A stretch of 64,000 bases of DNA from an uncultured Desulfatiglans sp. (GTDB taxonomy: Bacteria > Desulfobacterota > DSM-4660 > Desulfatiglandales > Desulfatiglandaceae): positions 2,928,714 to 2,992,713 of the forward strand of contig LR026961.1 in assembly GCA_900498135.1 (NCBI GenBank), in the 5' to 3' direction. Below the pieces are notes generated by a model, which had not been told where the DNA came from, made no database searches, and was given only the letters and a program-made list of their open reading frames with translations. Below are positions 51,394 to 60,871 of the stretch, piece by piece (position 1 is the first letter of the stretch; every line of letters starts with the position of its first letter). Both the position numbers and the translations under genes were made by a program.

Positions 51394-51484
51394 GAAGAAA
51401 CCCTGCTGCAAGGGGATGGGATGCCGGGGTGGAATTGCAGCTTGGTGTCCGCATGACGAAGAACCCTCCTGCAAGGGGATGAGA
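51394..51484 (+). repeat. Two direct repeats in the gap before the NuoG-like gene
   Basis: GAAGAAACCCTGCTGCAAGG and GAAGAACCCTCCTGCAAGG, each followed by GGATG, start at 51394 and 51458. Each can form a small stem (CCCT with AGGG). They lie in the 207-base gap between the two diaphorase genes, the only sizeable gap in the operon. Confidence 0.6.
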
Positions 51485-51512
51485 CACCTGTTCTGCCGGA
51501 AGGAGCGAAGCG

Positions 51513-52223
51513 ATGACGGAAGTGATCACTGTGACGATCGATGGTCGGAAGATCCAGGCCGCCCCCCATACGACGATCCTGGAAGCGGCACGCGGAGCCC
51601 ATATCGACATCCCGACCCTGTGTTACAACGAGTCGTTGACGCCTTACGGGGCCTGCCGTCTGTGCATGGTCGAAATCACCGAGGGGAAGCGCACCCGCCT
51701 GGTCGCCTCTTGTATCTACGAGATCTCCGAAGGGCTGGTGGTCGAAACGGATACCCCGCGCGTGAAGAACGTGCGCAGGCTGGTTATGGAGCTCCTGCTG
51801 GCGCGCAACCCCAAACACCCGGCGCTGCTTGCCATGGCGTCGCGAGTGGGGGTCTCCTCCTCGCGCTTCCCGGCCGAGGTGAAAGGATGCATCCTTTGCG
51901 GCCAGTGTGTCAGGGCCTGCCGTGAGGTCGTAGGCGTCTCCGCCATCGGGTTTGCAGGCAGGGGGGTGCACCGCAAGGTGACGACGCCGTTCGGTGAAGC
52001 GCCGCCGGACTGCATCGCATGCGGTTCGTGTGCGTATGTCTGTCCGGTGGATGTGATCCGCATGGAGCAAAATGACGGCGTTCGGAGGATATGGAATACG
52101 GACTTCGAGATGGTCCGGTGCGAAGACACCGGGCGGTATATCGCACCGAAAAAACAGCTGGAGTACGTTTCCAGGATAACCGGGCTTTCCGTGGAGCATC
52201 TGGCGGCCCGACACTGCAGGTGA
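51513..52223 (+). CDS. NuoG/HydA N-terminal-like iron-sulfur subunit
   Basis: A 236-residue protein. A [2Fe-2S] domain of plant type is seen (IPTLCYNESLTPYGACRLCMV, SCIYEISEG), then the His-Cys3 region is reduced, and two [4Fe-4S] sites follow (CILCGQCVRACREVVG and CIACGSCAYVCPVDVI). It resembles the first third of HydA/HndD or NuoG and of FdhA-associated subunits, without any hydrogenase H-cluster or molybdopterin domain. It ends the operon and should link the diaphorase to the oxidoreductase core. ATG 51513 follows GGAGCGAAGCG. Confidence 0.9.
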   Translation: MTEVITVTIDGRKIQAAPHTTILEAARGAHIDIPTLCYNESLTPYGACRLCMVEITEGKRTRLVASCIYEISEGLVVETDTPRVKNVRRLVMELLLARNPKHPALLAMASRVGVSSSRFPAEVKGCILCGQCVRACREVVGVSAIGFAGRGVHRKVTTPFGEAPPDCIACGSCAYVCPVDVIRMEQNDGVRRIWNTDFEMVRCEDTGRYIAPKKQLEYVSRITGLSVEHLAARHCR

Positions 52224-52258
52224 ACGTCCCCCGGTAGAACGAAGAAGGGGGCATCAGG

Positions 52259-52328
52259 AAGACAGATTTTTTCAAAAAGAGGGGACAGGTTTATTTTTCG
52301 TGAGCGAGAAATAGATCTGTCTTTTTTT
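52259..52328 (+). terminator. Rho-independent terminator of the oxidoreductase operon
   Basis: AAGACAGAT (52259-52267) pairs with ATCTGTCTT (52315-52323), followed by a T-run to 52328. A second inverted repeat (TATTTTTCG, TGAG, CGAGAAATA) is nested in the loop. It lies 36 bases after the stop of the last gene. Confidence 0.75.
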
Positions 52329-52374
52329 ATGCGCTTATCGTCCTTCTTGATTCTGTTTGGTGAATAGCGGTATA

Positions 52375-52460
52375 GTGCCCCTATGATGGGGAGCAGACAT
52401 GGGGGCCGATGTCCACAAAGAGGAGAAGGGCATGGTGCCCCTATGATGGGTAGCAGATAC
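52375..52460 (+). repeat. Two direct repeats with a 60-base period
   Basis: GTGCCCCTATGATGGGGAGC (52375) and GTGCCCCTATGATGGGTAGC (52435), each followed by AGA. The first contains the stem CCCC-TATGAT-GGGG. The spacer holds no known motif. They lie just before the GalT-like gene, together with AAAGGAGG near 52494. Confidence 0.65.
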
Positions 52461-52515
52461 TTACGGAGGCTCACGGCTTGAGGATACATTCGAAAGGAGG
52501 CACAAAGGCGAGTTC

Positions 52516-53559
52516 ATGCCGATTGCTTTTAAAAGAATCAAGGACTGTATGCGGCTGAAGAACCCCTTCAAGGGGTTTTCGATGGATGAAATCCCTTTCG
52601 AGATTCGCTGGGACCCCCTGACGGGCCATTCGACGCGAATCTTCGACCTGCCCTACCGGCCCATTCAGAGGCCGGATTTCGATGAACTGGTCAGAAGATC
52701 GCTCGAGGCGCCCTGCCCCTTCTGTCCGGAATCGGTCGCGGCGTCGACGCCCCTCTATCCGGATGAACTCCTCCCCGGAGGAAGGATCCGCGAAGGGGAC
52801 GCGTGGCTGTTCCCGAACCTTCTGCCCCTGGACCGCTACGCCGCGGTGTGCGTCATGGGGAGGGACCATTATATCGGACCCGGGGGCTTTACGCCCGCGA
52901 TCATCAGGGACGGGTTCACGGCCGCGCGGAGCTTCGTTCGAAGCGTAGCCCGGCATGACCGGGATGTTCGGTTCTTCTCGATCAACTGGAACTACATGCC
53001 GCCTTCCGGATCGAGCATCGTCCACCCGCATCTCCAGGTGAACTGCGGACAGATCCCCACAGCGCAGCTCGGTGCGCAGACCGCGGCAAGCCGGGTCTAT
53101 CTCCAGGAACACCGCCGTCTGTTCTGGGATGACTTCATGGAGGCCGAAAGGGCCTCCGGCGGGCGTTTCCTGAGGGAGATCGGCCCGACCTTCTGGACTT
53201 TGAACTTCGCCCCCCAAGGTGCGTTGCCCGATCTGTGGTGCATTTTCAAGGAGTGCCGGACCCTGCTGGAATGGAAGGATGAGGAGCGTGATGCTTTCCT
53301 GGAAGGGCTCGTAGCCGCTCTGCGGTATTTCGATCACGAGGGCCTTTACAGCTTCAACGTGTCGGTGTTTTCAGGCAGGGAAAACGAACACTTCCGCGTG
53401 AATGCCCGGGTTACGCCGCGCCTTCTCCTGCGGGAGATCGGGAACAGCGACCAGACGTACACGCAGGTGCTCCATCGGGAGCCCTGCTCCCTCCGGCCGC
53501 CGGAATCCGTCCGGGACACCGTGTCGCGCGTTTTCGAGGAGGCCCTTTCCGGGCTGTGA
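52516..53559 (+). CDS. Galactose-1-phosphate uridylyltransferase-like HIT-superfamily protein
   Basis: A 347-residue protein of the GalT branch. A zinc-type pair CPFC is at 67-70 and the catalytic triad H170-P-H172-L-Q174 (SSIVHPHLQ) is intact, preceded by FFSINWNYMPPSG as in GalT. The N-terminal lead and several loops differ from classical GalT, and no galactose genes are near. It may move a nucleotide onto another sugar phosphate. ATG 52516 has a GGAGG 15 bases upstream; ATG 52549 is also possible. Confidence 0.82.
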   Translation: MPIAFKRIKDCMRLKNPFKGFSMDEIPFEIRWDPLTGHSTRIFDLPYRPIQRPDFDELVRRSLEAPCPFCPESVAASTPLYPDELLPGGRIREGDAWLFPNLLPLDRYAAVCVMGRDHYIGPGGFTPAIIRDGFTAARSFVRSVARHDRDVRFFSINWNYMPPSGSSIVHPHLQVNCGQIPTAQLGAQTAASRVYLQEHRRLFWDDFMEAERASGGRFLREIGPTFWTLNFAPQGALPDLWCIFKECRTLLEWKDEERDAFLEGLVAALRYFDHEGLYSFNVSVFSGRENEHFRVNARVTPRLLLREIGNSDQTYTQVLHREPCSLRPPESVRDTVSRVFEEALSGL

Positions 53560-53593
53560 GATCATACTGAAGCGTCGGGAGGAGGAAGCGCAT

Positions 53594-53914
53594 ATGTTTT
53601 TCGAACTGCGTCAGTACCGTATCAAGGATGGCAAGCGGGAGCGCTGGGTCCGGCTGATGGAAGAGAAGATCATCCCCTTTCAGGTATCGAAAGGCATGGT
53701 CTTCGTCGGCAGTTTCGTGGCGATGGACGAGCCGGATCTCTACATCTGGATCCGCCGGTTCGAGAGTGAAGAAGAGGCCGAACGCCTCTATGAAGAGGTG
53801 TATCAGAGCGACTACTGGAAGACGGAGATCGCCCCGCTCTCCAAAGAGATGCTCGACCGCGACAGGATGGTGATCACCCGGATGAACGCGACGGACAAGT
53901 CCGTCATCCGCTGA
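53594..53914 (+). CDS. NIPSNAP-family protein
   Basis: A 106-residue ferredoxin-like dimeric alpha-beta-barrel protein. MFFELRQYRIKDGKRERWVRLMEE, then GMVFVGSFVAMDEPDLYIWIRRFES and YWKTEIAPLSKEMLD are the family pattern. The start ATG 53594 has GGGAGGAGGAAGCGCAT upstream. Bacterial NIPSNAP proteins are mostly of unknown function; some bind small ligands. It may be cotranscribed with the GalT-like gene 34 bases upstream. Confidence 0.88.
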   Translation: MFFELRQYRIKDGKRERWVRLMEEKIIPFQVSKGMVFVGSFVAMDEPDLYIWIRRFESEEEAERLYEEVYQSDYWKTEIAPLSKEMLDRDRMVITRMNATDKSVIR

Positions 53915-54012
53915 GAAAGACGCGATAGGAAGCCGGGTAGCACCGGGCATTCCCATGTCCATGCGCATGGGGATCCGGGGCGCTTCGAACTTTTTTAGAG
54001 GAGGAAATCCTT

Positions 54013-54618
54013 GTGACTCCGATGGCCAACGAAGCGTATGCCTCTCTCGATATCTCCGATGCCGATGTCATGGAGGCCATGAAGGCGATGCAGGGCTATA
54101 TCGACATCACCCCGGCCGATTTCAGGGAGGTCTACCGGGTGGCGTACGGCCTTGCGAGGGATCGTGTCATGAAAGGCTTGAAGGCCGGGCAGATCATGAG
54201 GACCCCGATTCATGTGATCGAGGAGGATCAGGGGCTGGCCGATGCGGCGGCCCTGCTGGCCCGGGAAGGGATCTCGGGGGCGCCCGTGGTCGACCGCGAC
54301 GGCCGGGTCGTCGGCGTGGTTTCGGAAAAAGACTTTCTCCGAAACATGGGCGCGGAGCCCGGGGGGTCCTTCATGCAGGTCATTGCCCTGTGTCTGCAGA
54401 ACAAGGGGTGTGTGGCCGCTCCGATGCTCAAGCGGACCGCGGGGGAAATCATGACGTCGCCGGCCGTTACGGCCACGCTGGATATCTCCATGGCGGAGAT
54501 ATCGGTTCTGCTGAGCGAGAAGGGCATCAATCGGCTCCCGATCGTAGGGGGCGACGGCAGACCCGTCGGCATCGTCACCCGCTCGGATCTGGTCGAGGCC
54601 TTCTGCAGAATCGAATAA
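54013..54618 (+). CDS. CBS-domain pair protein
   Basis: A 201-residue protein with two CBS domains: IMRTPIHVIEEDQGLADAAALLAREGISGAPVVDRDGR at 61 on and IMTSPAVTATLDISMAEISVLLSEKGINRLPIVGGDGRPVGIVTRSDLV after a linker. The first 55 residues are helical and unusual. GTG 54013 follows GAGGAGGAAATCCTT. Four bases separate it from the HPP gene, so it probably gates or senses for that membrane protein, perhaps through adenine nucleotides. Confidence 0.9.
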   Translation: MTPMANEAYASLDISDADVMEAMKAMQGYIDITPADFREVYRVAYGLARDRVMKGLKAGQIMRTPIHVIEEDQGLADAAALLAREGISGAPVVDRDGRVVGVVSEKDFLRNMGAEPGGSFMQVIALCLQNKGCVAAPMLKRTAGEIMTSPAVTATLDISMAEISVLLSEKGINRLPIVGGDGRPVGIVTRSDLVEAFCRIE

Positions 54619-54621
54619 GGG

Positions 54622-55167
54622 ATGGGGAAAATGAGCTATTTCACTAAAATGCGCGGGCATACCCAGAGCCCCCCCGCCGTCGGTCCTGCAGAGATCCTGT
54701 GGTCCTGGGTCGGCAGTTTCCTGGGGATCTCGGCGGTAGGGCTGATCCACTACAAACTCCTGGACCAGACATCGCTGATTATGATCATCGGGTCCTTCGG
54801 GGCCTCCGCCGTGCTCATTTACGGCGCCATCCGCAGCCCGCTCGCCCAGCCGAGGAACTTGATCGGTGGTCATGTCCTGTCGGCGGCGATCGGGGTGACG
54901 GCCTTTCAGTTTTTGGGAGGAGAGACCTGGCTCTCGGCAGCGGTCGCGGTTTCGACGGCCATTGCGGTGATGCATCTGACCAAGACCCTTCATCCTCCAG
55001 GGGGCGCCACGGCGCTGATCGCGGTGATCGGCGGCGATTCCGTGCATGGGCTGGGCTATCTCTACGTACTCGTACCGAGTGCGTTGGGTGCGGCGGTCAT
55101 GCTGGCCGTGGCCATGATCGTCAACAATATACCCAAGAACCGGCGATACCCTGAATTCTGGATGTGA
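54622..55167 (+). CDS. HPP-family membrane protein
   Basis: A 181-residue protein with four or five membrane helices. The family signature is complete: KTLHPPGGATALIAVIGG (His-Pro-Pro) near 121-138, and IGSFGASAVLIYGAIRSPLAQPRNLIGGH. HPP proteins of plants and cyanobacteria carry nitrite across membranes; in anaerobes the substrate is unknown. In some bacteria the HPP domain is fused to CBS domains, and here the two are adjacent genes. Start ATG 54622 or 54631, the latter with a better spaced GGGG. Confidence 0.9.
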   Translation: MGKMSYFTKMRGHTQSPPAVGPAEILWSWVGSFLGISAVGLIHYKLLDQTSLIMIIGSFGASAVLIYGAIRSPLAQPRNLIGGHVLSAAIGVTAFQFLGGETWLSAAVAVSTAIAVMHLTKTLHPPGGATALIAVIGGDSVHGLGYLYVLVPSALGAAVMLAVAMIVNNIPKNRRYPEFWM

Positions 55168-55240
55168 AGCTCGAAGACGGACAGCATCGGAGCCTGAAAC
55201 CTTAACCATGCTGGTATAAGGGCAGCACGAAGGAGGTTTG

Positions 55241-56422
55241 ATGATGCACAAGAGACTCATCAAGGAAAAGATCTATTGGATGGGTGCCATCGATTGGGAC
55301 AGGCGCCTTTTTGACTCGCTCATCCCGCTCCCGGACGGCACGACCTACAATGCCTATCTGGTCGAAGGCAGCGAAAAGACCGCTTTGCTGGATACGGTCG
55401 ATCCACCCATGGCCGATGCCTGGGCGGCGCTCCTGGAGGATATCCCGAAACTGGACTTCATCGTTTCGCATCATGCGGAACAGGATCATTCCGGCAGCAT
55501 CCCCCTTGTGCTCCAGAAGTTTCCCGAGGCGAAGGTGGTTGTTTCTCCCAAGGCCAAACCCCTGTTGATCGATTTGCTGAAGATACCCGAAAGCGCCTTC
55601 TTGACGATGGAAGACGGGGCGACCTTGTCTCTGGGGGATAAGACGCTCCGGTTCCTCCACACGCCCTGGGTGCACTGGCCGGAGACCATGGTGAGCTACC
55701 TGGAGGAGGATCGGATCCTTTTCAGCTGCGATTTTTTCGGATCTCACATCGCGACGGCCGATCTGTACGTCACCGACGAGGGGCGTGTGTACGAGGCGGC
55801 CAAACGGTATTTCGCCGAGATCATGATGCCTTTCAGGAACGTGATCGAAAAGAACCTGGAAAAGCTCGCCCCGTACGATATCCGGATGATCGCCCCAAGC
55901 CACGGGCAGATATACGATCGTCCGGCCTGGATTATGGATGCCTACCGGCAGTGGGTGAGCGGTCCGCCGCGCAATCTGGTCGTTCTACCCTTTGTATCGA
56001 TGCACGGGAGCACGAGGCAGATGGTCGATTATCTGGCCTCGGCCCTCGTCGAGAAAGGGGTGCGGGTGGAGTTGTTCAATCTGCCTGTCACCGACATCGG
56101 AAACCTGGCCATGGCCTTGGTGGATGCCGCCACCGTCGTCGTGGGCACGCCGACTGTCCTGGCCGGTCCGCACCCGCTTGCGGCCTATGCCACCTTCCTG
56201 GCCAACGCCCTCAGGCCGAGGGTGCAGTTCCTTTCGATTATCGGCTCCTACGGGTGGGGAGGGAAGACCGTCGAGACCCTGGCGGGGATGATCCCCAATC
56301 TGAAGGTGGAGGTATTGGAGCCCATTCTGGCCAAAGGGCTTGTTTCGGAGAGCCACATCGAGTCCTTGGAGCGCATGGCCGATACCATCGCCCGGAAGCA
56401 TCGAGAGAAAGGTTTCGTTTGA
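55241..56422 (+). CDS. fprA: A-type flavodiiron protein (FprA-like)
   Basis: A 393-residue flavoprotein. The N-terminal beta-lactamase-like domain has the diiron ligands H78-A-E80-Q-D82-H83, then a histidine in HTPWVHWPET, an aspartate in SCDFFGSH and a histidine in APSHGQIY. The C-terminal flavodoxin domain (FVSMHGSTRQMVDYLASAL and GTPTVLAGPHP) binds FMN. Such proteins reduce oxygen or nitric oxide to protect anaerobes. Start ATG 55241 or 55244 after AGGAGG. A rubredoxin or other donor is not seen nearby. Confidence 0.94.
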   Translation: MMHKRLIKEKIYWMGAIDWDRRLFDSLIPLPDGTTYNAYLVEGSEKTALLDTVDPPMADAWAALLEDIPKLDFIVSHHAEQDHSGSIPLVLQKFPEAKVVVSPKAKPLLIDLLKIPESAFLTMEDGATLSLGDKTLRFLHTPWVHWPETMVSYLEEDRILFSCDFFGSHIATADLYVTDEGRVYEAAKRYFAEIMMPFRNVIEKNLEKLAPYDIRMIAPSHGQIYDRPAWIMDAYRQWVSGPPRNLVVLPFVSMHGSTRQMVDYLASALVEKGVRVELFNLPVTDIGNLAMALVDAATVVVGTPTVLAGPHPLAAYATFLANALRPRVQFLSIIGSYGWGGKTVETLAGMIPNLKVEVLEPILAKGLVSESHIESLERMADTIARKHREKGFV

Positions 56423-56425
56423 TCC

Positions 56426-56440
56426 AGAAACGGCGTTTCT
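56426..56440 (+). terminator. Weak terminator-like hairpin after fprA
   Basis: AGAAACG and CGTTTCT form a seven-base inverted repeat around one G, followed by TTTG. The loop is too tight for the whole stem, so only a weak terminator is likely. Confidence 0.3.
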
Positions 56441-56614
56441 TTTGAAAGAAGATCGCGGAGTCCGGGCGGTTTCCAAAAACCTTCCGGGCTCGGGTCAATG
56501 GGCTTCCACTCCAAAAATGCGGATATATTGCGGATACCAGCGAGTCTATGGCATTTTCCCAGCCAAGATCTTTTCTAAGACGGAGCGCAGGGGGCCTGCA
56601 GTCGGGTTCGGCCC

Positions 56615-59600
56615 ATGCAGGGGATGAAGATGCAGAAAAATGAAGGATTCCTTTCGGATGCCCTCCTCTCCATGGGTTATGGGGTGATTGTCTGCGACAG
56701 GGAGGGGAGGGTCGCCAGCCTCAATGCCCTGGCCGAATCGCTTACGGGCTGGCCTGCCGCGCGGGCGGCCGGATGCCCCGCAAGTGAGGTCTTTCGAATC
56801 GTCGATCCCGATACCCTCGCTCCGGTTGATGACCCTGTCGCGCGGGTAATGCGCGGCGATGCTGTCCGGGAATGGAGCGGGCGCCACGTTCTCGTCTCGA
56901 GAGAGGGGCGTGAGTGCCGGATCTCCGGCAGCTGCGCTGCCGTCTGTGAGGGGGAGGGTGTTATCACAGGGGCTGTGTTGATATTTCGCGATACAACCGA
57001 CGAATACGAGCACCGGAAGGAGGCTCAGGAAAACGGGCGCTTTTTGAGAGCGGCCATCGACGCACTGTCCCACCCCTTTGCCGTCATCGATCCAGAGAAC
57101 TATCGGATTGAGATGGCGAATCAAGCCTATGGCGGATGGACCGTGGTAGGGAAAACCTGCTATGCCGTGTCCCATCATCGGGAAAGCCCTTGCAGCGGGA
57201 AGGACCATGTGTGCCCTGTCGATGCGGTTCGCAGAACACTGCATCCCGCTACCACGAGACATACACATTACGACGGGCTGGGGGAGGTCCGTCAAGTCGA
57301 GATTCATGCGCATCCTGTCTTTGATGAGCAGGGGCGTCTGATGCGGATTGTCGAATATTCGCTCGATATCACTGGGCGGCAGATTGCAGACGAACAGCTC
57401 AGGAGGAGCGAGATCCGGCTCAAGAGTCTTGTGAGGATATTGGAGGATCCGTCGGATACGGTCCAGGAGTTTCTCGACCATGCCCTGCACGAAGTCGTTC
57501 ATCTCACAGAAAGCAAAATCGGATATATTTATTTCTATCATGAAGACCGCAGGCAGTTCGTCTTGAATACCTGGTCGAAGGACGTTATGCAGGAGTGCAG
57601 CGTCGCCGATCCGAAGACGGTCTACGATTTGGATAGGACGGGTATCTGGGGCGAGGCTGTCCGGCAGCGGCGGCCGATCCTGGTGAATGATTTCCAGGCG
57701 GAGAATCCGCTCAAGAGGGGGTATCCCCCGGGTCATGTCCATATCGAAAAGTTTCTGACTATACCGATCTTCAGGGGAGATCAGATTATCGCGGTGGTGG
57801 GTGTGGCCAACAAGGCCGCCGACTATGACGAGTCGGATGCGGTGCAGCTCAAGCTGCTGATGGATGCGGTATGGAAGTCGATCGATGTCAAACTGGCCGA
57901 AGAGGCCCTGCGGGAAAGCGAAGAGAAATACCGCCTGCTCGTGAATCATTCATCCGATTTGATATGGAGCTTGACGCCGGAAGGCGTCTTCACCTACGCT
58001 TCGCCTTCATGGCTCAAGATAACGGGATACGATCCCGCCGACGTCATCGGAAAATCGTTCCGTTCATTCGTTCATCTGCAAGACATCCAAATCTGCGCCG
58101 AATATCTTTCCCAGGTCATTGAAGGCAAGACGGCTCTCCCCCATCCGGAATACCGGGTCAGACACGCCGACGGATCCTGGCATTGGCACAGTGCCGCAGG
58201 CAGCCTCGTAACCGATGAGAACGGTGCCTTCAAGTCTTTTGTGGGCGTCTCGAGGGACATCACCGAGCGTAAAAACGTGGAGCAGGCTTTACTGGAGAGT
58301 GAAAAGCGTTTCAACAAGCTCGCCGAGCAGAGCAGGACGGTCACCTGGGAGGTCGACGCCGAGGGGTTGTACACCTATGTGAGTCCTCTGACGGAAAATA
58401 TCCTGGGCTACAAACCCGAAGAACTGGTCGGCAAGAAGTATTTTTACGACATCTGCCTGCCTGCCGACCGGGAAAAGGTCAAGGAATTCGGCCTGCGGGT
58501 GATGCGCCGCCGGGAGTCGCTGACCAACTTTGAAAATCGGCTCGTCACGAAGGATGGGCGGCCCTTTTGGGTGATGCGGAGCGGCATGACCTTGGTGGGG
58601 GCGGAAGGCGAAGTCCTTGGCTTCAGGGGTTCGGATACGGATATCGACGAGCGGATGCAATACGAGCGAAAACTTCTCAAAGCCAACCGTCAGTTCGAGG
58701 AGGCGACCGCCCGCGCCAACGAGATGGCCATGCACGCCGAGACCGCGAATCGAGCCAAAAGTGAATTCCTTGCCAACATGAGTCATGAGATTCGAACCCC
58801 TTTGAATGGAATCATAGGGATGACCGGGCTGCTGCAGGATACGGAACTGACAGAGGAACAGCAGCGATACGCAGAGGTGGTGCGTGAAAGCGGGGAGTCG
58901 CTCCTGACCCTCATCAACGACATCCTCGACTTTTCGAAGATCGAAGCCAACAAACTCGAATTAGAGGAGGTCGACTTCAATTTGGTCGGCTTGCTGGATG
59001 ATCTGGCCGCCAACCTGGCTGTGCGGGCTCATGAAAAAGGGCTCGAGCTGCTTTGCAGCTGGGAGGAGAAGGTTCCCAAGATGCTGCGAGGCGACCCGGG
59101 GAGGCTTCGCCAGATCATCACCAATCTGGCTGGCAATGCCATCAAATTCACTTCGAGGGGGGAAGTTTCGATCCGCGTCAGCGTAGACTCGGAGTCGGAT
59201 GAGGAGACGACGCTGTGCTTCACGGTGCGGGACACAGGCATCGGGATCCCGGAGGACAAACTGGACGTCATCTTTCAGAAATTTAGCCAGGTAGATGCTT
59301 CGACCACGCGGCTTTACGGCGGCAGCGGTTTGGGGCTGGCGATAGCGAAGCAGCTGGTTGAGAAGATGGGAGGGAGAATAGGGGTAAACAGCCGGGAAGG
59401 CAAGGGATCTGAATTCTGGTTCACGGTGGACCTGCGTAAGCAGCCGGAGGAAGTGCAACAGGAGCCGCCCGTTTATTCCGACCTGCGGGGGATAAGGGTC
59501 CTGGTAGTGGATGACAATACCACCGGACGAGAGATTCTGACGGGACGGTTGACCTCCTGGGGTATGCGGCCAGAGGAGTCGAAGGACGGCCCAGCGGCCA

Positions 59601-60733
59601 TGGAGGCCCTGTTTCAGGCCAAGGAGGAAGGCGATCCGTTCCGTTTGGCGGTTATCGACATGCAGATGCCGGGCCTGGACGGCGAAACATTGGGCAAGAT
59701 GATTCTGGCCGATGAACGGCTGGCTGATACCCGTCTGGTGATGCTCACCTCTCTGGGGAGCCGGGGAGATGCCCGGCGCTTTGCGAAGGCCGGGTTTGCC
59801 GCCTACCTGACCAAGCCCGTTCGCAACGAAGAGCTGCAGGTGGCGTTGTCTTTGTCGTTGATGGAGCGGTTGGGGGCGTCTGTGAAACACCGGCCTATCA
59901 CCACGCGGCACTCGGCGCGTGAAGCGCTGATGATTTTTGGAGATCGTCCGGTGCGCATCCTGTTGGCCGAGGACAACACTACCAACCGGCAGGTGGCTTT
60001 GGGCATCCTTAAAAAGCTGGGGCTGAAGGCCGATGCCGTTGCCAATGGCGCCGAGGCGATCGACGCCTTGGAGCGTGTCCATTACGACCTGGTGCTGATG
60101 GATGTCCAGATGCCGGTGCTGGACGGCCTGGAGGCCACCAGGGCGATCCGCAGCTCCAGAAACCTGGCTGGCCCGAACACAGTGCCCATCATCGCCATGA
60201 CGGCCCATGCCATGGCGGGGGACCGGGAAAGATGCCTGGCCGCCGGCATGAACGACTATGTGGCGAAGCCCGTGGGGCATTTTGCCCTGGCCGAAGTCCT
60301 CGAAAAGTGGCTGGCGGATGACGCGAGCAGGCGGGCAAAGACGCCGTCAGGGGAGGAAGCGAAAGAAGCGGGAAAATCGTCCTCTTCTGAGATGTCCGTT
60401 TGGGACAGGAGCGGCCTCCTGGATCGGTTGATGGGAGACCACGATCTGATGGAGGAGATCGCCGAGGCCTTTTTGTTGGATGTGCCGCAGCAGATTCAGC
60501 ATCTTGGAACGCTTCTCGAAAGCCGGGACGGTCCCGGTGCCGAGCGGGCGGCCCATACGATCAAAGGGGCTGCCGCGAGTGTAGGTGCAGAGGCGATACG
60601 GCATGAGGCCATGGAGATCGAAAAATCCGCTGGCCGAGGTGATGTGGACGCGGCACGGTCTCGATTGCCGGTGCTCGAAGATCGGTTGCGGGAAACGAAA
60701 GCAGTCATGGAGGGTTTCTTGAGTGAAAGATAA
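56615..60733 (+). CDS. Hybrid sensor histidine kinase (PAS/GAF, two receivers, Hpt)
   Basis: A 1372-residue cytoplasmic hybrid kinase. Order: PAS (11-130), a Cys-rich PAS (about 143-255, with C182, C193 and C200), GAF (280-425), PAS (437-553), PAS (563-682), HisKA with H724 ([11 protein letters not shown]), HATPase (N841 region, [18 protein letters not shown]), receiver with D1015 (VIDMQMPG), receiver with D1163 ([10 protein letters not shown]), and a C-terminal Hpt with H1314 ([13 protein letters not shown]). The whole phosphorelay is thus in one chain; no membrane helices. M6 at 56630, after AGGGG, may be the real start. No output regulator is adjacent. The cysteines suggest redox, haem or metal sensing. 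Confidence 0.93.
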   Translation: MQGMKMQKNEGFLSDALLSMGYGVIVCDREGRVASLNALAESLTGWPAARAAGCPASEVFRIVDPDTLAPVDDPVARVMRGDAVREWSGRHVLVSREGRECRISGSCAAVCEGEGVITGAVLIFRDTTDEYEHRKEAQENGRFLRAAIDALSHPFAVIDPENYRIEMANQAYGGWTVVGKTCYAVSHHRESPCSGKDHVCPVDAVRRTLHPATTRHTHYDGLGEVRQVEIHAHPVFDEQGRLMRIVEYSLDITGRQIADEQLRRSEIRLKSLVRILEDPSDTVQEFLDHALHEVVHLTESKIGYIYFYHEDRRQFVLNTWSKDVMQECSVADPKTVYDLDRTGIWGEAVRQRRPILVNDFQAENPLKRGYPPGHVHIEKFLTIPIFRGDQIIAVVGVANKAADYDESDAVQLKLLMDAVWKSIDVKLAEEALRESEEKYRLLVNHSSDLIWSLTPEGVFTYASPSWLKITGYDPADVIGKSFRSFVHLQDIQICAEYLSQVIEGKTALPHPEYRVRHADGSWHWHSAAGSLVTDENGAFKSFVGVSRDITERKNVEQALLESEKRFNKLAEQSRTVTWEVDAEGLYTYVSPLTENILGYKPEELVGKKYFYDICLPADREKVKEFGLRVMRRRESLTNFENRLVTKDGRPFWVMRSGMTLVGAEGEVLGFRGSDTDIDERMQYERKLLKANRQFEEATARANEMAMHAETANRAKSEFLANMSHEIRTPLNGIIGMTGLLQDTELTEEQQRYAEVVRESGESLLTLINDILDFSKIEANKLELEEVDFNLVGLLDDLAANLAVRAHEKGLELLCSWEEKVPKMLRGDPGRLRQIITNLAGNAIKFTSRGEVSIRVSVDSESDEETTLCFTVRDTGIGIPEDKLDVIFQKFSQVDASTTRLYGGSGLGLAIAKQLVEKMGGRIGVNSREGKGSEFWFTVDLRKQPEEVQQEPPVYSDLRGIRVLVVDDNTTGREILTGRLTSWGMRPEESKDGPAAMEALFQAKEEGDPFRLAVIDMQMPGLDGETLGKMILADERLADTRLVMLTSLGSRGDARRFAKAGFAAYLTKPVRNEELQVALSLSLMERLGASVKHRPITTRHSAREALMIFGDRPVRILLAEDNTTNRQVALGILKKLGLKADAVANGAEAIDALERVHYDLVLMDVQMPVLDGLEATRAIRSSRNLAGPNTVPIIAMTAHAMAGDRERCLAAGMNDYVAKPVGHFALAEVLEKWLADDASRRAKTPSGEEAKEAGKSSSSEMSVWDRSGLLDRLMGDHDLMEEIAEAFLLDVPQQIQHLGTLLESRDGPGAERAAHTIKGAAASVGAEAIRHEAMEIEKSAGRGDVDAARSRLPVLEDRLRETKAVMEGFLSER

Positions 60734-60871
60734 TCGAGCTCTTACTCCTTGCCCATGAGAGCTGCGGCCGGATGGATGCGTTGGCCAAGGTGTCCTCGCC
60801 CCTTATCCCCTGCCCATCAGGTGCTGCGAACCATGGGCGGCTGTATTCGACGCCCCCCGTTTCGTTAGGGC

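Noticed and set aside
50523-52214. 563-codon minus-strand frame opposite the diaphorase genes
   Set aside because: The plus strand here encodes clear iron-sulfur subunits with all cysteine motifs. The minus frame is an artefact of GC bias.
52375-52460. Possible two-repeat CRISPR array
   Set aside because: Only two repeats of about 23-25 bases, no cas genes anywhere in the window, and a spacer that is not of typical type. Kept only as a direct repeat.
53995-55263. 422-codon minus-strand frame opposite the CBS and HPP genes
   Set aside because: Both plus-strand genes are well-defined families with ribosome binding sites; the minus frame has none.
58961-60280. 439-codon minus-strand frame within the hybrid kinase
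   Set aside because: Antisense to the kinase core, receivers and their intact motifs. Not a separate gene.
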